Part shown: positions 1 to 8,678 of the stretch, in pieces | Layout of the letters: the number at the start of each line of letters is the position of its first letter | How positions within the stretch are numbered: the stretch's first letter is position 1 | Assembly (NCBI GenBank): GCA_037443785.1 | Contig: JBBINR010000060.1 | Location: forward strand, 1-14,487 | From: JAQUOA01 sp037443785 | GTDB lineage: Bacteria > Bacteroidota > Ignavibacteria > UBA10030 > UBA8401 | Direction: 5' to 3' | Length of the DNA stretch: 14,487 bases | Notes under the pieces: model-generated | The model's database searches: none | The model's input: only the letters and a program-made list of their open reading frames with translations | What the model was told of the DNA's origin: nothing | Program-made: the position numbers and the translations under genes

Positions 1-564
1 CCATGCTCCATGATTATAGCGTGCAATGTTTTCGTATGCCGCTAACCAAAAATCATTTTTGCTTTCTCCAAAAATATCGAAAATGCCAGATGGCAGATTC
101 ATCAACTCTCCTGTTGCTTCGATCCAGGTAGAACCATCATAGTGTATCACGAATGCTTGTCCATGAAAAGTAGGTTGACTGAAAATCTTATTTCCGAATA
201 CCCAAACGTCATTGCCATCAATTCCCCAAACAATACCAACATTTTTTGAACCATCACCACCAACAGTAATCGGTGTACCTTCCGTTGCTCTTGCCCACTT
301 TGTGCCGTCATAATGCCACAGACAATCTCTTACGTCTGGTGTGTAACCAGCACCCCATATATCTGTTGCGGAACTACCCCAAATAGACTCCAACTGAATT
401 GTGCTTGGTAGATTTCCATAATCCACGCTGTCAATTGACCAGACGTACTCCCTCTTGCCCGGCAGTGTATTATCAGGTGGCGGACAAGTAGTGCACGACT
501 CATCTTTCGGACAGCCAAGAAAGAATATTGCACTAAGAAGTGAAATTAAATGCAATGTTCTCAT
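1..564 (-). CDS. Partial lipoprotein with W-G/YDG propeller-like repeats (C-terminus off window)
   Basis: The frame is open from an ATG at 564 to the left edge (188 codons, no stop), so only the N-terminal part is present. Residues 1-18 look like a lipoprotein signal with FFLGC (Cys18 the lipidation site). A Cys-rich linker (Cys24, Cys27) follows. At least three tandem repeats are visible. Each has an [IV]-[WF]-G-x4-D-x-W segment (about 61-70, 112-121, 164-173). The first two are followed by an HYDGxxW segment (84-90, 141-147) and the third by a degenerate version (NHGAW, 184-188), giving a period of about 50 residues. Such repeats are typical of secreted beta-propeller-like proteins of unknown function in Bacteroidota/Ignavibacteria; the propeller fold is inferred. 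It lies 97 bases downstream of the T9SS-sorted gene on the same strand. A TATAAT match (644-649, minus strand) sits in that gap without a good -35 box. No enzymatic role can be assigned. Confidence 0.75.
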   Translation of the reverse strand, partial: MRTLHLISLLSAIFFLGCPKDESCTTCPPPDNTLPGKREYVWSIDSVDYGNLPSTIQLESIWGSSATDIWGAGYTPDVRDCLWHYDGTKWARATEGTPITVGGDGSKNVGIVWGIDGNDVWVFGNKIFSQPTFHGQAFVIHYDGSTWIEATGELMNLPSGIFDIFGESKNDFWLAAYENIARYNHGAW

Positions 565-661
565 AAATTTTTATTAACTGTCTATGAGATTATTTATAAT
601 TGATATAGAAAATGTTCCGTGCTTTTTCTGAGGCATACAGGATATTATATTCAAATGGTTT

Positions 662-1438
662 TTATTTTACCAGCATCATTTTCATTAATTTGTTGTATTT
701 CTCCATTTGTATTCGAACGATATATGATCCACTGGCAAGATGCGAACCATCAAATGTAACAGCATATTTTCCCATTTGTTTGTATTCCTTTACAAGTGTG
801 GCAACTTCATCACCCAACATATCGTACACTTTAAGCGATACATTTCCTGAATTTGGAATCTGATAATCAATCGTTGTTACCGGATTGAACGGATTTGGAT
901 AATTTTGAAAGAGTTCGAATTGACCGGGCAGTCCGCCGGGCTCATTGGCTAGCGCAACAATTTTTTCTGAAACTGTCACAACAAGTTTTGTATTCTGTCC
1001 GCTTTTGCTTCCTTGTAATCCGGCAAGAAAAAATTTTACTTCTCCCGTTCCTGCCGCAGGGGCAGTCCATAAAAAATTTGCTGAGTCGATATAATTCGTG
1101 CTCGCGCGAATTCCATTTTCGGTTCCTGAAACAGAATAGGTTGCTGTTGATGTTCCCGCAGAAAATGAGCCTGCTATCGTGCTTGTCGTTCCTTTTCGTG
1201 TTGAAAAATTAAAATTAACAATTGTTGAACCACTGCTGTGTTTTACCGTAATGGTATACGCTTTTCCCGGTTCGTATGCTGTCGGAACTCCGCTGAGTGT
1301 TATCGATCCTGTTCCACTTCCATGACACGACAACGCGCACGTTCCCTTGCTTCCGGGTGCACTGGAATACCCTGTATATGAAGGATGTGAAAATGCCAAT
1401 AGTTGAATTGTGAGCAGAAATAAAAAAAGCTTTTTCAT
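662..1438 (-). CDS. T9SS-sorted secreted protein with CxxxCH motif and Reeler-like domain
   Basis: A 258-residue exported protein. An N-terminal signal peptide (about residues 1-17) is followed by an APG...TCALSCHG segment in which Cys34, Cys38 and His39 form CxxxCH. Many proteins of this family (called choice-of-anchor V or Reeler-like) have CxxCH here, which suggests covalent heme. The middle region (about 45-155) is Ser/Thr/Gly-rich beta structure with a WTAP..GTGEVKFF element (about 123-136) like that of Reeler-type domains. Residues from about 175 to the end are a type A T9SS C-terminal sorting domain, recognised by NYPNPFNP, DYQIP, SLKVYDMLG and an ending in LMKMMLVK. The protein should cross the outer membrane through the type IX system and lose this tail at the surface. 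It starts 3 bases after the stop of the upstream lipoprotein gene, so the two are almost certainly co-transcribed. Substrate or partner is unknown. Confidence 0.85.
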   Translation of the reverse strand: MKKLFLFLLTIQLLAFSHPSYTGYSSAPGSKGTCALSCHGSGTGSITLSGVPTAYEPGKAYTITVKHSSGSTIVNFNFSTRKGTTSTIAGSFSAGTSTATYSVSGTENGIRASTNYIDSANFLWTAPAAGTGEVKFFLAGLQGSKSGQNTKLVVTVSEKIVALANEPGGLPGQFELFQNYPNPFNPVTTIDYQIPNSGNVSLKVYDMLGDEVATLVKEYKQMGKYAVTFDGSHLASGSYIVRIQMEKYNKLMKMMLVK

Positions 1439-1441
1439 AAT

Positions 1442-2566
1442 TTAAATCCCAAAAGATACCCCTGCGGTAAAGCCAACATCATCCGGAAGCATTTTTGATC
1501 CGAATAATTTTACTTGGAATGCCCCGATCTCGACATAAAATTTTTTGTTGAATGAAAGCCCGATCGATTCTCGAACGAATGGACCAAAATAGAATGATGA
1601 TTCTTTGTGCGTTCCGTAGTCGATCGATTCTGAACCGAATGTTAATGTCAACGAGCCGCCGACGTACGGCGAAACCTTTGCGTCATTTAACAAAGCACGC
1701 AGCATAAGATTACCGCCAAATGTAATCATTGATCCTTCGATTCCGGCTGAAGTGTTTGTGATCTTCAAGACTTCAAGATTGTACCCAAAGCCGTACATCA
1801 TTTTGCTGCTGTCTTTTTGTGACAAGGTATTGTAAAAAATTCTTACGCCTGTTGTAATCCGATCACCTTCTGAATACGCAACTCCGATGTCATTATAAAT
1901 TTTGGGTTTGCTTCCAGGATCTACAGCTTCAACTGCCTTTTTAGCAATATCGGCCGGAGCGGATTGTGTAACAAACGATGAAAGGGAATCCGGGGAAGCA
2001 GCATACAATTGAATGTTCATTGAATGAAGTTTGTCGGTACATTGTTTTGCACAATCTACAATTCCTTTATAGATCAACGGCTCTAATTGATCGGTAACAT
2101 CAACCCCCGATGAAACAATATCGTCGAATCGTGTGGTAATGTACATCATCGAATCCGGTGAAACCGGAACACCCCAATACATTACCGTTTTCATTATACC
2201 ATTTTCACTGAACAAAGAATATTTTTCACCGACTTCAAACGTATCAACATACACTACCGCAGGGATAATCGAAGAATCTTTTCTTTGAATTGTTGAATCA
2301 ATGACAGTTTTTACAAAATCTGAAAGCGGTATCGAAATTTTGTACGGCACTGTTTTGTTGAACATCCCGACTTTTGCACTTCCAATTGTATGCGCATCGG
2401 CGTTGCGTCGATCTATAACACTGGAAATTTTTACGCTCGACGTTGTAATTTTATTTTCTTTAATAATCGTGTTGGAATATTTTGGCTGAATCAGTAACTC
2501 ACTCCCGCCGCATCCGATTAAACCAAAAATTGATAGAACAACAAAAACCATCGCCGTTTGTTTCAT
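1442..2566 (-). CDS. Outer-membrane lipoprotein with YajG-like N-terminus and barrel-like C-terminus
   Basis: A 374-residue protein with a clear lipoprotein signal: LIGC, Cys19 the acylated residue. Residues about 40-190 contain a DxR motif (DRRNAD, about 52-57) followed by alternating beta/alpha segments. This is reminiscent of the YajG-type or transport-auxiliary lipoprotein fold, though the match is weak and made by eye. Residues about 225-374 change character: alternating polar/hydrophobic strands rich in Gly, Tyr and Phe, such as YGFGYNLEVLKI, SPYVGGSLTLTFG, YFGPFVRESIGLSF and FYVEIGAFQVKLFG, as in small outer-membrane beta-barrels. It therefore appears to join a lipid-anchored periplasmic domain to a barrel. 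The start at 2566 is supported by GGGAGAA a few bases upstream. It is the first gene of the leftward unit and is divergent from the efflux operon. Function is unknown. Confidence 0.75.
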   Translation of the reverse strand: MKQTAMVFVVLSIFGLIGCGGSELLIQPKYSNTIIKENKITTSSVKISSVIDRRNADAHTIGSAKVGMFNKTVPYKISIPLSDFVKTVIDSTIQRKDSSIIPAVVYVDTFEVGEKYSLFSENGIMKTVMYWGVPVSPDSMMYITTRFDDIVSSGVDVTDQLEPLIYKGIVDCAKQCTDKLHSMNIQLYAASPDSLSSFVTQSAPADIAKKAVEAVDPGSKPKIYNDIGVAYSEGDRITTGVRIFYNTLSQKDSSKMMYGFGYNLEVLKITNTSAGIEGSMITFGGNLMLRALLNDAKVSPYVGGSLTLTFGSESIDYGTHKESSFYFGPFVRESIGLSFNKKFYVEIGAFQVKLFGSKMLPDDVGFTAGVSFGI

Positions 2567-2973
2567 CTAAAAATTCTCCCTTGTGTGAATAATATATTGG
2601 TCTGACGAAAGATTATTTTCTTGAATAGTATCCAATTAATACAACTCTGTCTTGTTTATTCCCATTAGTAAGACCGTTTACATCTTCTTTTTTCACTTCT
2701 AAAAAAATTGATTATGGTTTTATCAATATTTTCACAGATTTAATGGCAGTGAATTTGCAGTTATATTTAGATTCACACGATTCTCATACATTCATCGCCG
2801 CTTTCCCTGAAGAGTGAAAGTCGTGTTCTATCGATTCGGCTCATGATATACAAGAATCTCGCCAAAAATTTCGCGCTCCTTTCTTTTATCACAAGTTCTT
2901 ATGAAGAATGTGATTTGATCAAAATATCTTTCTCTCAATGGCGCGCGATTTACAAAAATGAACTGAGGAATCT
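2567..2973. other. 407-base divergent intergenic region with a TTTGATCAAA palindrome
   Basis: This gap lies between the start codons of the leftward lipoprotein gene and the rightward efflux operon, so it must hold both promoters. I see no convincing protein-coding frame, no RNA gene and no strong hairpin. The one symmetrical element is a perfect 10-base palindrome TTTGATCAAA at 2914-2923, about 50 bases before the efflux start, a plausible but unproven operator position. No -35/-10 pair with good matches to consensus was found in either direction. Confidence 0.5.
2965..2970 (+). promoter_or_regulatory. Ribosome binding site GAGGAA of the TolC-type gene
   Basis: GAGGAA lies just ahead of two adjacent ATG codons (2974 and 2977). 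Spacing from GAGG is 5 bases to the first and 8 to the second, so either could be used. The choice changes only one Met in the signal peptide. Confidence 0.6.
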
Positions 2974-4347
2974 ATGATGACTCACAAAATATGTATCATG
3001 ACAGCACTAATGATCATGATGTATTCATCATCCATCGTTGCACAAACGCGCGATACAACGCTGACGAAAATTACAATCGACGATGCTATTCGTTATGCGA
3101 TAAAAAATAATCCTGATCTTGAAAGTGCTCGACTTGAAACAGCAAAAGCAGATGCACGTGTCAGCGAAGCGTGGGGTTACACGATGCCGAGCATTAATGT
3201 GACGGGACAATATTCGCAAGCACTGAAAAAACCTGTGTTCTTTCTTCCCGGATCGTTTATCGGCCAGCCACAAAAAGATGTTGTGGCATTGGAAGTCGGT
3301 TCGACACATTCGCTCACCTTTGGAGTCACGGCAACGCAGCTTCTTTTTAACGGGACCGTATTTGCCGGAGTTGGTGCAACACAAATTTATTCCCGCGCTG
3401 CGGAAGAAATGTATCTCGGTAAAAAAGCGGAAACAGTTTCAAAAGCTCGAAAGTCATTCTACGCCGTGTTGCTTGCAAAAGAAGCAATGGATATGATGCG
3501 TTCAAGTTTAAAGAATGCCGAAGAAAATCTTGCCAATGTAAAATTGATGCGCTCACAGGGGATACTTTCTGAATACGACGAACTTCGCGCAGAAGTCGGC
3601 GTTGATAACGTTCGGCCGATGGTCATTCAATCGGAAACAAATTATTCCCTCGCGGTCATCAGCTTAAGCAATGTCATTGGAAAATCGATGACTGAAGCAA
3701 CGGAGATTGCCGGTGAATTAAATTTCCTTCCGTACGATGAGAATGTATTACAGACTGCGGAACAAACACTTACCGAATCCAACTCAAATATTCGTGCGCT
3801 TCGTCTTCAAAAAGAAGTCAACGAAGCATTCGTCTATGCAGAGAAAGCAAATTATCTTCCCACGGTGGCGGCATTCGGTAATTATCAATATCAAGGACAG
3901 AAAAATCAATTTCAGTTTGGCGGAAAAGATCTTATCGCTTCGTCGATGGTCGGACTGCAGCTTTCTCTGAATCTTTTTCAGGGATTTCAAACGAATGCGA
4001 AAGTTGAAGAGGCAAAGATCGAAGTGATGAAATCCGAAACACAATTGATCAATGTTGAAAATAATTTACTCGCCGGATTACGATCGCTTACCGGTTCATT
4101 AAATCAAGCACGAAAAAGAATTGAAACGCAAAATAAAACCGTGGAAACTGCCGAACGAGGATATAAAATTGTAACGGCACGGTTTCTTTCCAATGCCGCA
4201 ACACAATTGGAAGTAAACGATGCTCAGCTTGCGTTAACACAAGCAAAGGTCAACCGCATGCAGGCGATCTATGATTACCTCGTCGCATCGGCTGAACTTG
4301 ACAATATTCTCGGCAGAATGCCAGAATACGTTAATGAAATTGAATAA
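2974..4347 (+). CDS. TolC-family outer-membrane efflux channel protein
   Basis: A 457-residue outer-membrane factor that would form the exit duct of the RND pump encoded downstream. Residues 1-24 are a signal peptide ending in SSSIVAQ. The mature part begins with the family's usual amphipathic opening (ITIDDAIRYAIKNNPDLESARLE, about 34-56). It then shows the duplicated outer-membrane efflux protein pattern: a strand-rich segment (about 75-130), a long helical hairpin with heptad-like Ala/Leu/Glu (about 135-215), then a second copy (about 255-445). Length is normal for TolC/OprM relatives. It is followed after 27 bases by the adaptor gene and ends with tandem stops TAA TAG. Family membership is clear, but the exported substrate cannot be read from sequence. 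In Bacteroidota-like organisms the channel gene commonly comes first in such operons. Confidence 0.93.
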   Translation: MMTHKICIMTALMIMMYSSSIVAQTRDTTLTKITIDDAIRYAIKNNPDLESARLETAKADARVSEAWGYTMPSINVTGQYSQALKKPVFFLPGSFIGQPQKDVVALEVGSTHSLTFGVTATQLLFNGTVFAGVGATQIYSRAAEEMYLGKKAETVSKARKSFYAVLLAKEAMDMMRSSLKNAEENLANVKLMRSQGILSEYDELRAEVGVDNVRPMVIQSETNYSLAVISLSNVIGKSMTEATEIAGELNFLPYDENVLQTAEQTLTESNSNIRALRLQKEVNEAFVYAEKANYLPTVAAFGNYQYQGQKNQFQFGGKDLIASSMVGLQLSLNLFQGFQTNAKVEEAKIEVMKSETQLINVENNLLAGLRSLTGSLNQARKRIETQNKTVETAERGYKIVTARFLSNAATQLEVNDAQLALTQAKVNRMQAIYDYLVASAELDNILGRMPEYVNEIE

Positions 4348-4374
4348 TAGAATATCATCCGAAGGAAAACATCA

Positions 4375-5412
4375 ATGAAAAAAATATGGATAGCTCTCTT
4401 TATCATTTATGCAGCGATGCTCTTCTCCTCATGCAAAAAAAGTGATGGTGCAAAAAACGCTGCTCTCGTTCAGCAGGTAAATATTAAAATAGAAAATGTA
4501 AAACCTTCTCAGCTTGTCGATGGTATTCAAATTGCCGGAACGGTGAAAGCAATTGAAGATGCTTCCATCAGTCCTGAAGAAGGTGGTGTGGTGAAACAAT
4601 GGGTAGTAGAAAAAGGACGTGCTGTGAAAAAAGGAGACATCATCATTCTCCTTAATGATGATGTCATTAAAGCCGGTTATGATGCCGCTGTTGCTCAATA
4701 TAAAATGGCAGATCTCAACGCTCAAAAGCAAAAAAAGGTATTTGAAGAACAGGGCATCAGCGAACTTCAATACAAAAATTTATTATACGCTCGTGATGCG
4801 GCAAAAGCGAATGCTGATCTAATGAAGGCTCGTTTTGAACGGACAAAAATTAAAAGTCCCTTTAATGGCACTGTTGAAAATATTATTCCGAATGTCGGCG
4901 AATTTGCGCCGCCGGGAATGCCAATCGCTCGCGTTGTCAACACATCGATGGTAAAAATACAGGCGGAAGTTCCCGAAAAATTTGCAGCATCGCTCTCCCC
5001 TGGCGTCTTGGCAGACATCACATTCGATGCGCTCGCCGAAGAAACAATTCGGGGTACTGTCAGTTTTGTCGGCTCAACGGTTTCAGCATCAAACAGAACA
5101 TTGATTGTCGAAATCGTCATCAAAAATCCGGGAGGAAAGCTAAAACCGGAAATGGTTGCAAAAGTAAACTTGCTGCGTGAAGTGAAAAAGAATGCAATCC
5201 TCATCGACGAATCCCTTGTTCAGCTTGTTGATCGTAATCGAAGAATTGTGTACGTCGAAAATTCTGGGAAAGCGGAAGAACGACAAATCGAAATTGGAGG
5301 GCGTCAGGGAAGCCAGCTTGAAGTTGTGCATGGATTACAAATCGGAGATCGTTTGATCGTTTCAGGATTTCAAAAACTTGTTAACGGATCGCCCGTTGTG
5401 ATCACCGAATAA
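4375..5412 (+). CDS. RND efflux periplasmic adaptor (membrane fusion protein), lipoprotein
   Basis: A 345-residue adaptor linking the inner-membrane permease to the TolC-type channel. It has a lipoprotein signal ending FSSC (Cys20), so it is anchored by lipid in the periplasm. A biotinyl/lipoyl-like half-domain lies at about 62-95 (SISPEEGGVV...VKKGDIIILL) and its second half at about 157-190 (IKSPFNGTV...GEFAPPGMPIARV). Between them is a single alpha-helical hairpin (about 98-155) of moderate length. A beta-barrel domain (about 192-265) and a C-terminal membrane-proximal domain (about 270-345, with QIEIGGRQGSQLEVVHGL and GDRLIVSG) complete the standard order. An AAGGA ribosome site precedes the ATG. 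The permease gene starts 13 bases after its stop, so translation is probably closely coupled. Specific substrates are unknown. Confidence 0.93.
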   Translation: MKKIWIALFIIYAAMLFSSCKKSDGAKNAALVQQVNIKIENVKPSQLVDGIQIAGTVKAIEDASISPEEGGVVKQWVVEKGRAVKKGDIIILLNDDVIKAGYDAAVAQYKMADLNAQKQKKVFEEQGISELQYKNLLYARDAAKANADLMKARFERTKIKSPFNGTVENIIPNVGEFAPPGMPIARVVNTSMVKIQAEVPEKFAASLSPGVLADITFDALAEETIRGTVSFVGSTVSASNRTLIVEIVIKNPGGKLKPEMVAKVNLLREVKKNAILIDESLVQLVDRNRRIVYVENSGKAEERQIEIGGRQGSQLEVVHGLQIGDRLIVSGFQKLVNGSPVVITE

Positions 5413-5425
5413 CCGGAGAACCATC

Positions 5426-8400
5426 ATGAAAATTTGGAGCCTTGCCGTTGATAATAAATTAGCGGTCTATCTGTTAATGATATTGATTACCGTGTTTGGA
5501 GCAATGTCGTACTTTGATATGCCGCGCGAGGCGGCACCGGAAGTAAAAATTCCACTCGTTATCGTTTCCGTTCCCTATCCCGGTGTTTCGCCTGTTGATG
5601 TCGAAGGATTAATTTCTCAACCGTTAGAGCGCGCATTGAAGGGATTGAAAGACTTAAAACAAATCTCATCCGTTTCAAAGGAAGGATTGTCAACCATCAG
5701 TGTTGAATTTAACACCGGCGTTGATATTGATGAAGCGCTACGCCGCGTACGCGATAAAGTCAATTCGACACAACCGCAATTGCCGAGCGATATTCTCGAC
5801 CCAATCATTTCAGAAATCAACATGAGTGAATTCCCCATCATGTATGTGAATGTCGGCGGCGAAGTTGGGCTTGCTCGATTGAAAAAGATTGCTGAAAAAC
5901 TTCAAGATAAGATCGAGGCGATTCCCGGCATCCTCCGCGCCGATGTTACCGGCGGAGTGGAACCGGAAGTTCAGGTGAATGTTGATGTGTATCGCATGAA
6001 TGCTTACCAAATAAGTTTTGATGATATTGTCGGCGCGATCCGTGCGGAGAATTTGAATATCCCCGGTGGAACAATCGACACCAAACAGCAGACCCTTTCC
6101 ATCCGCATTCCTGGAGAATTTAAGCAAGTAAAACCACTCGAAAATATTATCGTGAAGATGCAAAACAATAAACCGATTTATTTGCGGGATGTAGCAACGA
6201 TCGATTATTCATTCGAAGATCGAACGACATACGCGCGATTAAACGGAACTGAGGTTGTTTCACTTGCGGTTCGTAAACGTGCAGGAGAAAATCTTGTTGG
6301 AATCGCCGAAGAGGTTAAAAAAATTGTGAACGAAGAGCAGTCAAACCTGCCGAAAGGAATTATCATTGAAATTTCGAATGATCAATCCAAATTTATCGTT
6401 CGCATGGTTAATGAGTTACAGAACACAATGCTCACGGGAATGTTTCTCGTCGTCGCAACATTGTTCATGTTCTTCGGACTCAAAAATTCCATGTTGATAT
6501 CGACTGCTATTCCGTTGTCAATGTTTATTGGTTTTATTTTGCTCGGCATTTTCGGCGTCACGCTGAACATAGTTGTTCTGTTTGCTCTTGTTCTCGTACT
6601 TGGAATTCTTGTTGACGATGCAATTGTTGTTGTCGAAAACACGTATCGCCACCAACAAGAGTACGGCGAAATTCCAATTCACGCAGCAAAGAATGCCGCG
6701 GGAGAAGTTTTTGTTCCTGTGTTAACTTCTACGGTAACCATTCTTTCCGCTTTTTTCCCACTGCTGTTTTGGCCCGGTATTGTGGGAGACTTCATGAAAT
6801 ATCTTCCCATTACGCTGCTCGTAACATTGTCCGCATCGATGTTTGTCGCATACGTTATCAGTCCTGTGCAGGCATCACAATGGATTAATTACCATCGTGA
6901 CATCAAAAAAGCAAAATACAACATGGAACATCCGCATTGGTATAAAAAGTATAATCCGTTCACATGGATTTTCCACGAAGTTGATAAAAAATTCTTTCCA
7001 TGGACGCAAAACCAATATGTCAAGGCGCTCAAATGGACGTTGCACAATAAAAAGTTAACGCTCTTCACATCATTCGGATTTTTACTTTTCGTAATCGTTA
7101 TTTTTGCTTTGTTCAACAACGGCGTTGAGTTTTTCCCGAACACTGAACCATCTCAAGTGAGCATTGATGTTGAAACACCGGCTGGAACATCGCTTGAGGT
7201 GACCAATGCAATTTCAAAAATTCTTGAGGGCCGACTGAATAAAATTTCCGGACGAAATGATGTTGAACATATTGTTTCGCGCATGGGAGCGTCCAGCAAT
7301 ATATTTGATTTTGGTGGACAGGGAACTCCGAACAAAGGAAGCATTGCAATAAATTTTTATGAAAAAGAATTGCGAAAACAAAGTAGTTTCAAAACAGTTG
7401 AAGAAGTCAGATCGACAACACTTGGTGTTTCGGGCGCGGATGTCCTTCTCACAAAACAACAGATGGGTCCGCCCGTCGGCGCTGCAATAAGCATCGAAGT
7501 ATCGGGAGAAGATTATTCGGAGCTCGCCAAGTTGAGTAAATCAGTTCAAGAAAAAATAAAGGACGTCCCCGGGTTGGTTGATTTAAAGGATGATTACAAT
7601 ACCGGCTTGCCCCAGATTGAAATTATTGTCGATCGTGAAAAGGCGGGGATGTTTTGGACAAGTACCGCACAAATCGCAACAACCATTCGCGCGGCAATAA
7701 GCGGCGCAGAAGCATCCAAATATCGCGTTGGGGAAGATGAATATAAAATTCGTGTCCGGCTCGAAGAAAATCAACGAATGTCGGCCGAAGATCTCGAAAA
7801 ATTGCATATCAACTTTATGAATCGACGCGGACAATTACTCTCCATTCCTTTGACATCGGTTGCAGACATCAGGCGAACAACGGCAATTACCGATATCAAG
7901 CGGAAAGATCAAAAACGAGTGGTAACAATTACGGGTGATGTTGAAGGAAAAGTTCAATCCGAAGTATTAAAAGAAATTCAAACGCGATTGAAAGGAATGC
8001 AACTGCCCACTGAGTATGGAATTAAATTTACTGGATCACAAGAAGAACAAGAAAAGGCTTCGGCATTTTTGAGCAGAGTATTCGTTATTACGCTTCTTGT
8101 TATTTTCTTTATCATGGTAAGCGAATTTAATTCTCTCAAAGTTCCGTTCGTCATAATGGTCTCTGTTCTTTTATCCTTGATCGGTGTGATGCTTGGACTT
8201 GTTATTACACGCACGCCTGTCAGTGTGATGATGACTGGTGTCGGTGTGATTGCTCTTTCCGGTATTGTGGTACGAAATGGAATTGTGCTGCTCGATTTTG
8301 TGAAGCACAAATATGCCAGTGGTGAAAGCGGGCTTACGCTTGACGAAGCTTTGGTGGAAGCCGGAAAAGTCCGCCTTCGTCCAGTCCTCTTAACTGCGGC

Positions 8401-8653
8401 GGCGACTGTTTTAGGCGTCCTGCCGATGGCAACGGGAATTGATTTTGACTGGATGAAATTCCATTTTATTATTGGTGCAGAAAGTTCCGGATTTTGGCGG
8501 CCGCTTGCTGTCTCAATCATTTTTGGGTTGACCATCTCGACATTTCTTACGCTTGTTCTTGTCCCGACAACGTATTCGCTGCTCGACGAGTGGACAAAAC
8601 ATCTTTCCCTGAAATTTAAAAAGATGTTTTCAAAAAATGATTCGACCGAATAG
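5426..8653 (+). CDS. RND-family efflux permease, HAE-like (AcrB-type) inner-membrane transporter
   Basis: A full-length 1075-residue proton-driven exporter. The N-terminus (WSLAVDNKLAVYLLMILITVFGAMSYF) is TM1, followed by the first periplasmic porter/docking region (about 40-330), TM2-TM6 (about 335-495), a cytoplasmic linker, TM7 (about 550-575), a second periplasmic half, and TM8-TM12 (about 885-1055). TM4 carries GILVDDAIVVVEN with the paired aspartates Asp397 and Asp398 of the proton relay. This points to the drug/lipophile (HAE) type rather than the heavy-metal type. The position matching the AcrB TM10 lysine is Arg950 in GIVVRNGIVLLDF. TM11 (RLRPVLLTAAATVLGVLPMA) and TM12 are canonical. 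A CGGAGAA ribosome site precedes the start. It is the third gene of the TolC-adaptor-permease operon and is followed by a strong hairpin terminator. Substrate is unknown. Confidence 0.95.
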   Translation: MKIWSLAVDNKLAVYLLMILITVFGAMSYFDMPREAAPEVKIPLVIVSVPYPGVSPVDVEGLISQPLERALKGLKDLKQISSVSKEGLSTISVEFNTGVDIDEALRRVRDKVNSTQPQLPSDILDPIISEINMSEFPIMYVNVGGEVGLARLKKIAEKLQDKIEAIPGILRADVTGGVEPEVQVNVDVYRMNAYQISFDDIVGAIRAENLNIPGGTIDTKQQTLSIRIPGEFKQVKPLENIIVKMQNNKPIYLRDVATIDYSFEDRTTYARLNGTEVVSLAVRKRAGENLVGIAEEVKKIVNEEQSNLPKGIIIEISNDQSKFIVRMVNELQNTMLTGMFLVVATLFMFFGLKNSMLISTAIPLSMFIGFILLGIFGVTLNIVVLFALVLVLGILVDDAIVVVENTYRHQQEYGEIPIHAAKNAAGEVFVPVLTSTVTILSAFFPLLFWPGIVGDFMKYLPITLLVTLSASMFVAYVISPVQASQWINYHRDIKKAKYNMEHPHWYKKYNPFTWIFHEVDKKFFPWTQNQYVKALKWTLHNKKLTLFTSFGFLLFVIVIFALFNNGVEFFPNTEPSQVSIDVETPAGTSLEVTNAISKILEGRLNKISGRNDVEHIVSRMGASSNIFDFGGQGTPNKGSIAINFYEKELRKQSSFKTVEEVRSTTLGVSGADVLLTKQQMGPPVGAAISIEVSGEDYSELAKLSKSVQEKIKDVPGLVDLKDDYNTGLPQIEIIVDREKAGMFWTSTAQIATTIRAAISGAEASKYRVGEDEYKIRVRLEENQRMSAEDLEKLHINFMNRRGQLLSIPLTSVADIRRTTAITDIKRKDQKRVVTITGDVEGKVQSEVLKEIQTRLKGMQLPTEYGIKFTGSQEEQEKASAFLSRVFVITLLVIFFIMVSEFNSLKVPFVIMVSVLLSLIGVMLGLVITRTPVSVMMTGVGVIALSGIVVRNGIVLLDFVKHKYASGESGLTLDEALVEAGKVRLRPVLLTAAATVLGVLPMATGIDFDWMKFHFIIGAESSGFWRPLAVSIIFGLTISTFLTLVLVPTTYSLLDEWTKHLSLKFKKMFSKNDSTE

Positions 8654-8678
8654 ATCATTGTTTCTTTGACGATTGAAA

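Noticed and set aside
1560..1640. Two similar CGATCGATTCT...GAAT stretches within the lipoprotein gene
   Set aside because: They encode different beta-strand segments in coding sequence and share only about ten bases in a row; not a mobile or regulatory repeat.
4767..5204. Minus-strand open frame of 145 codons within the adaptor gene
   Set aside because: It is antisense to a clear membrane fusion protein and has no recognisable motif.
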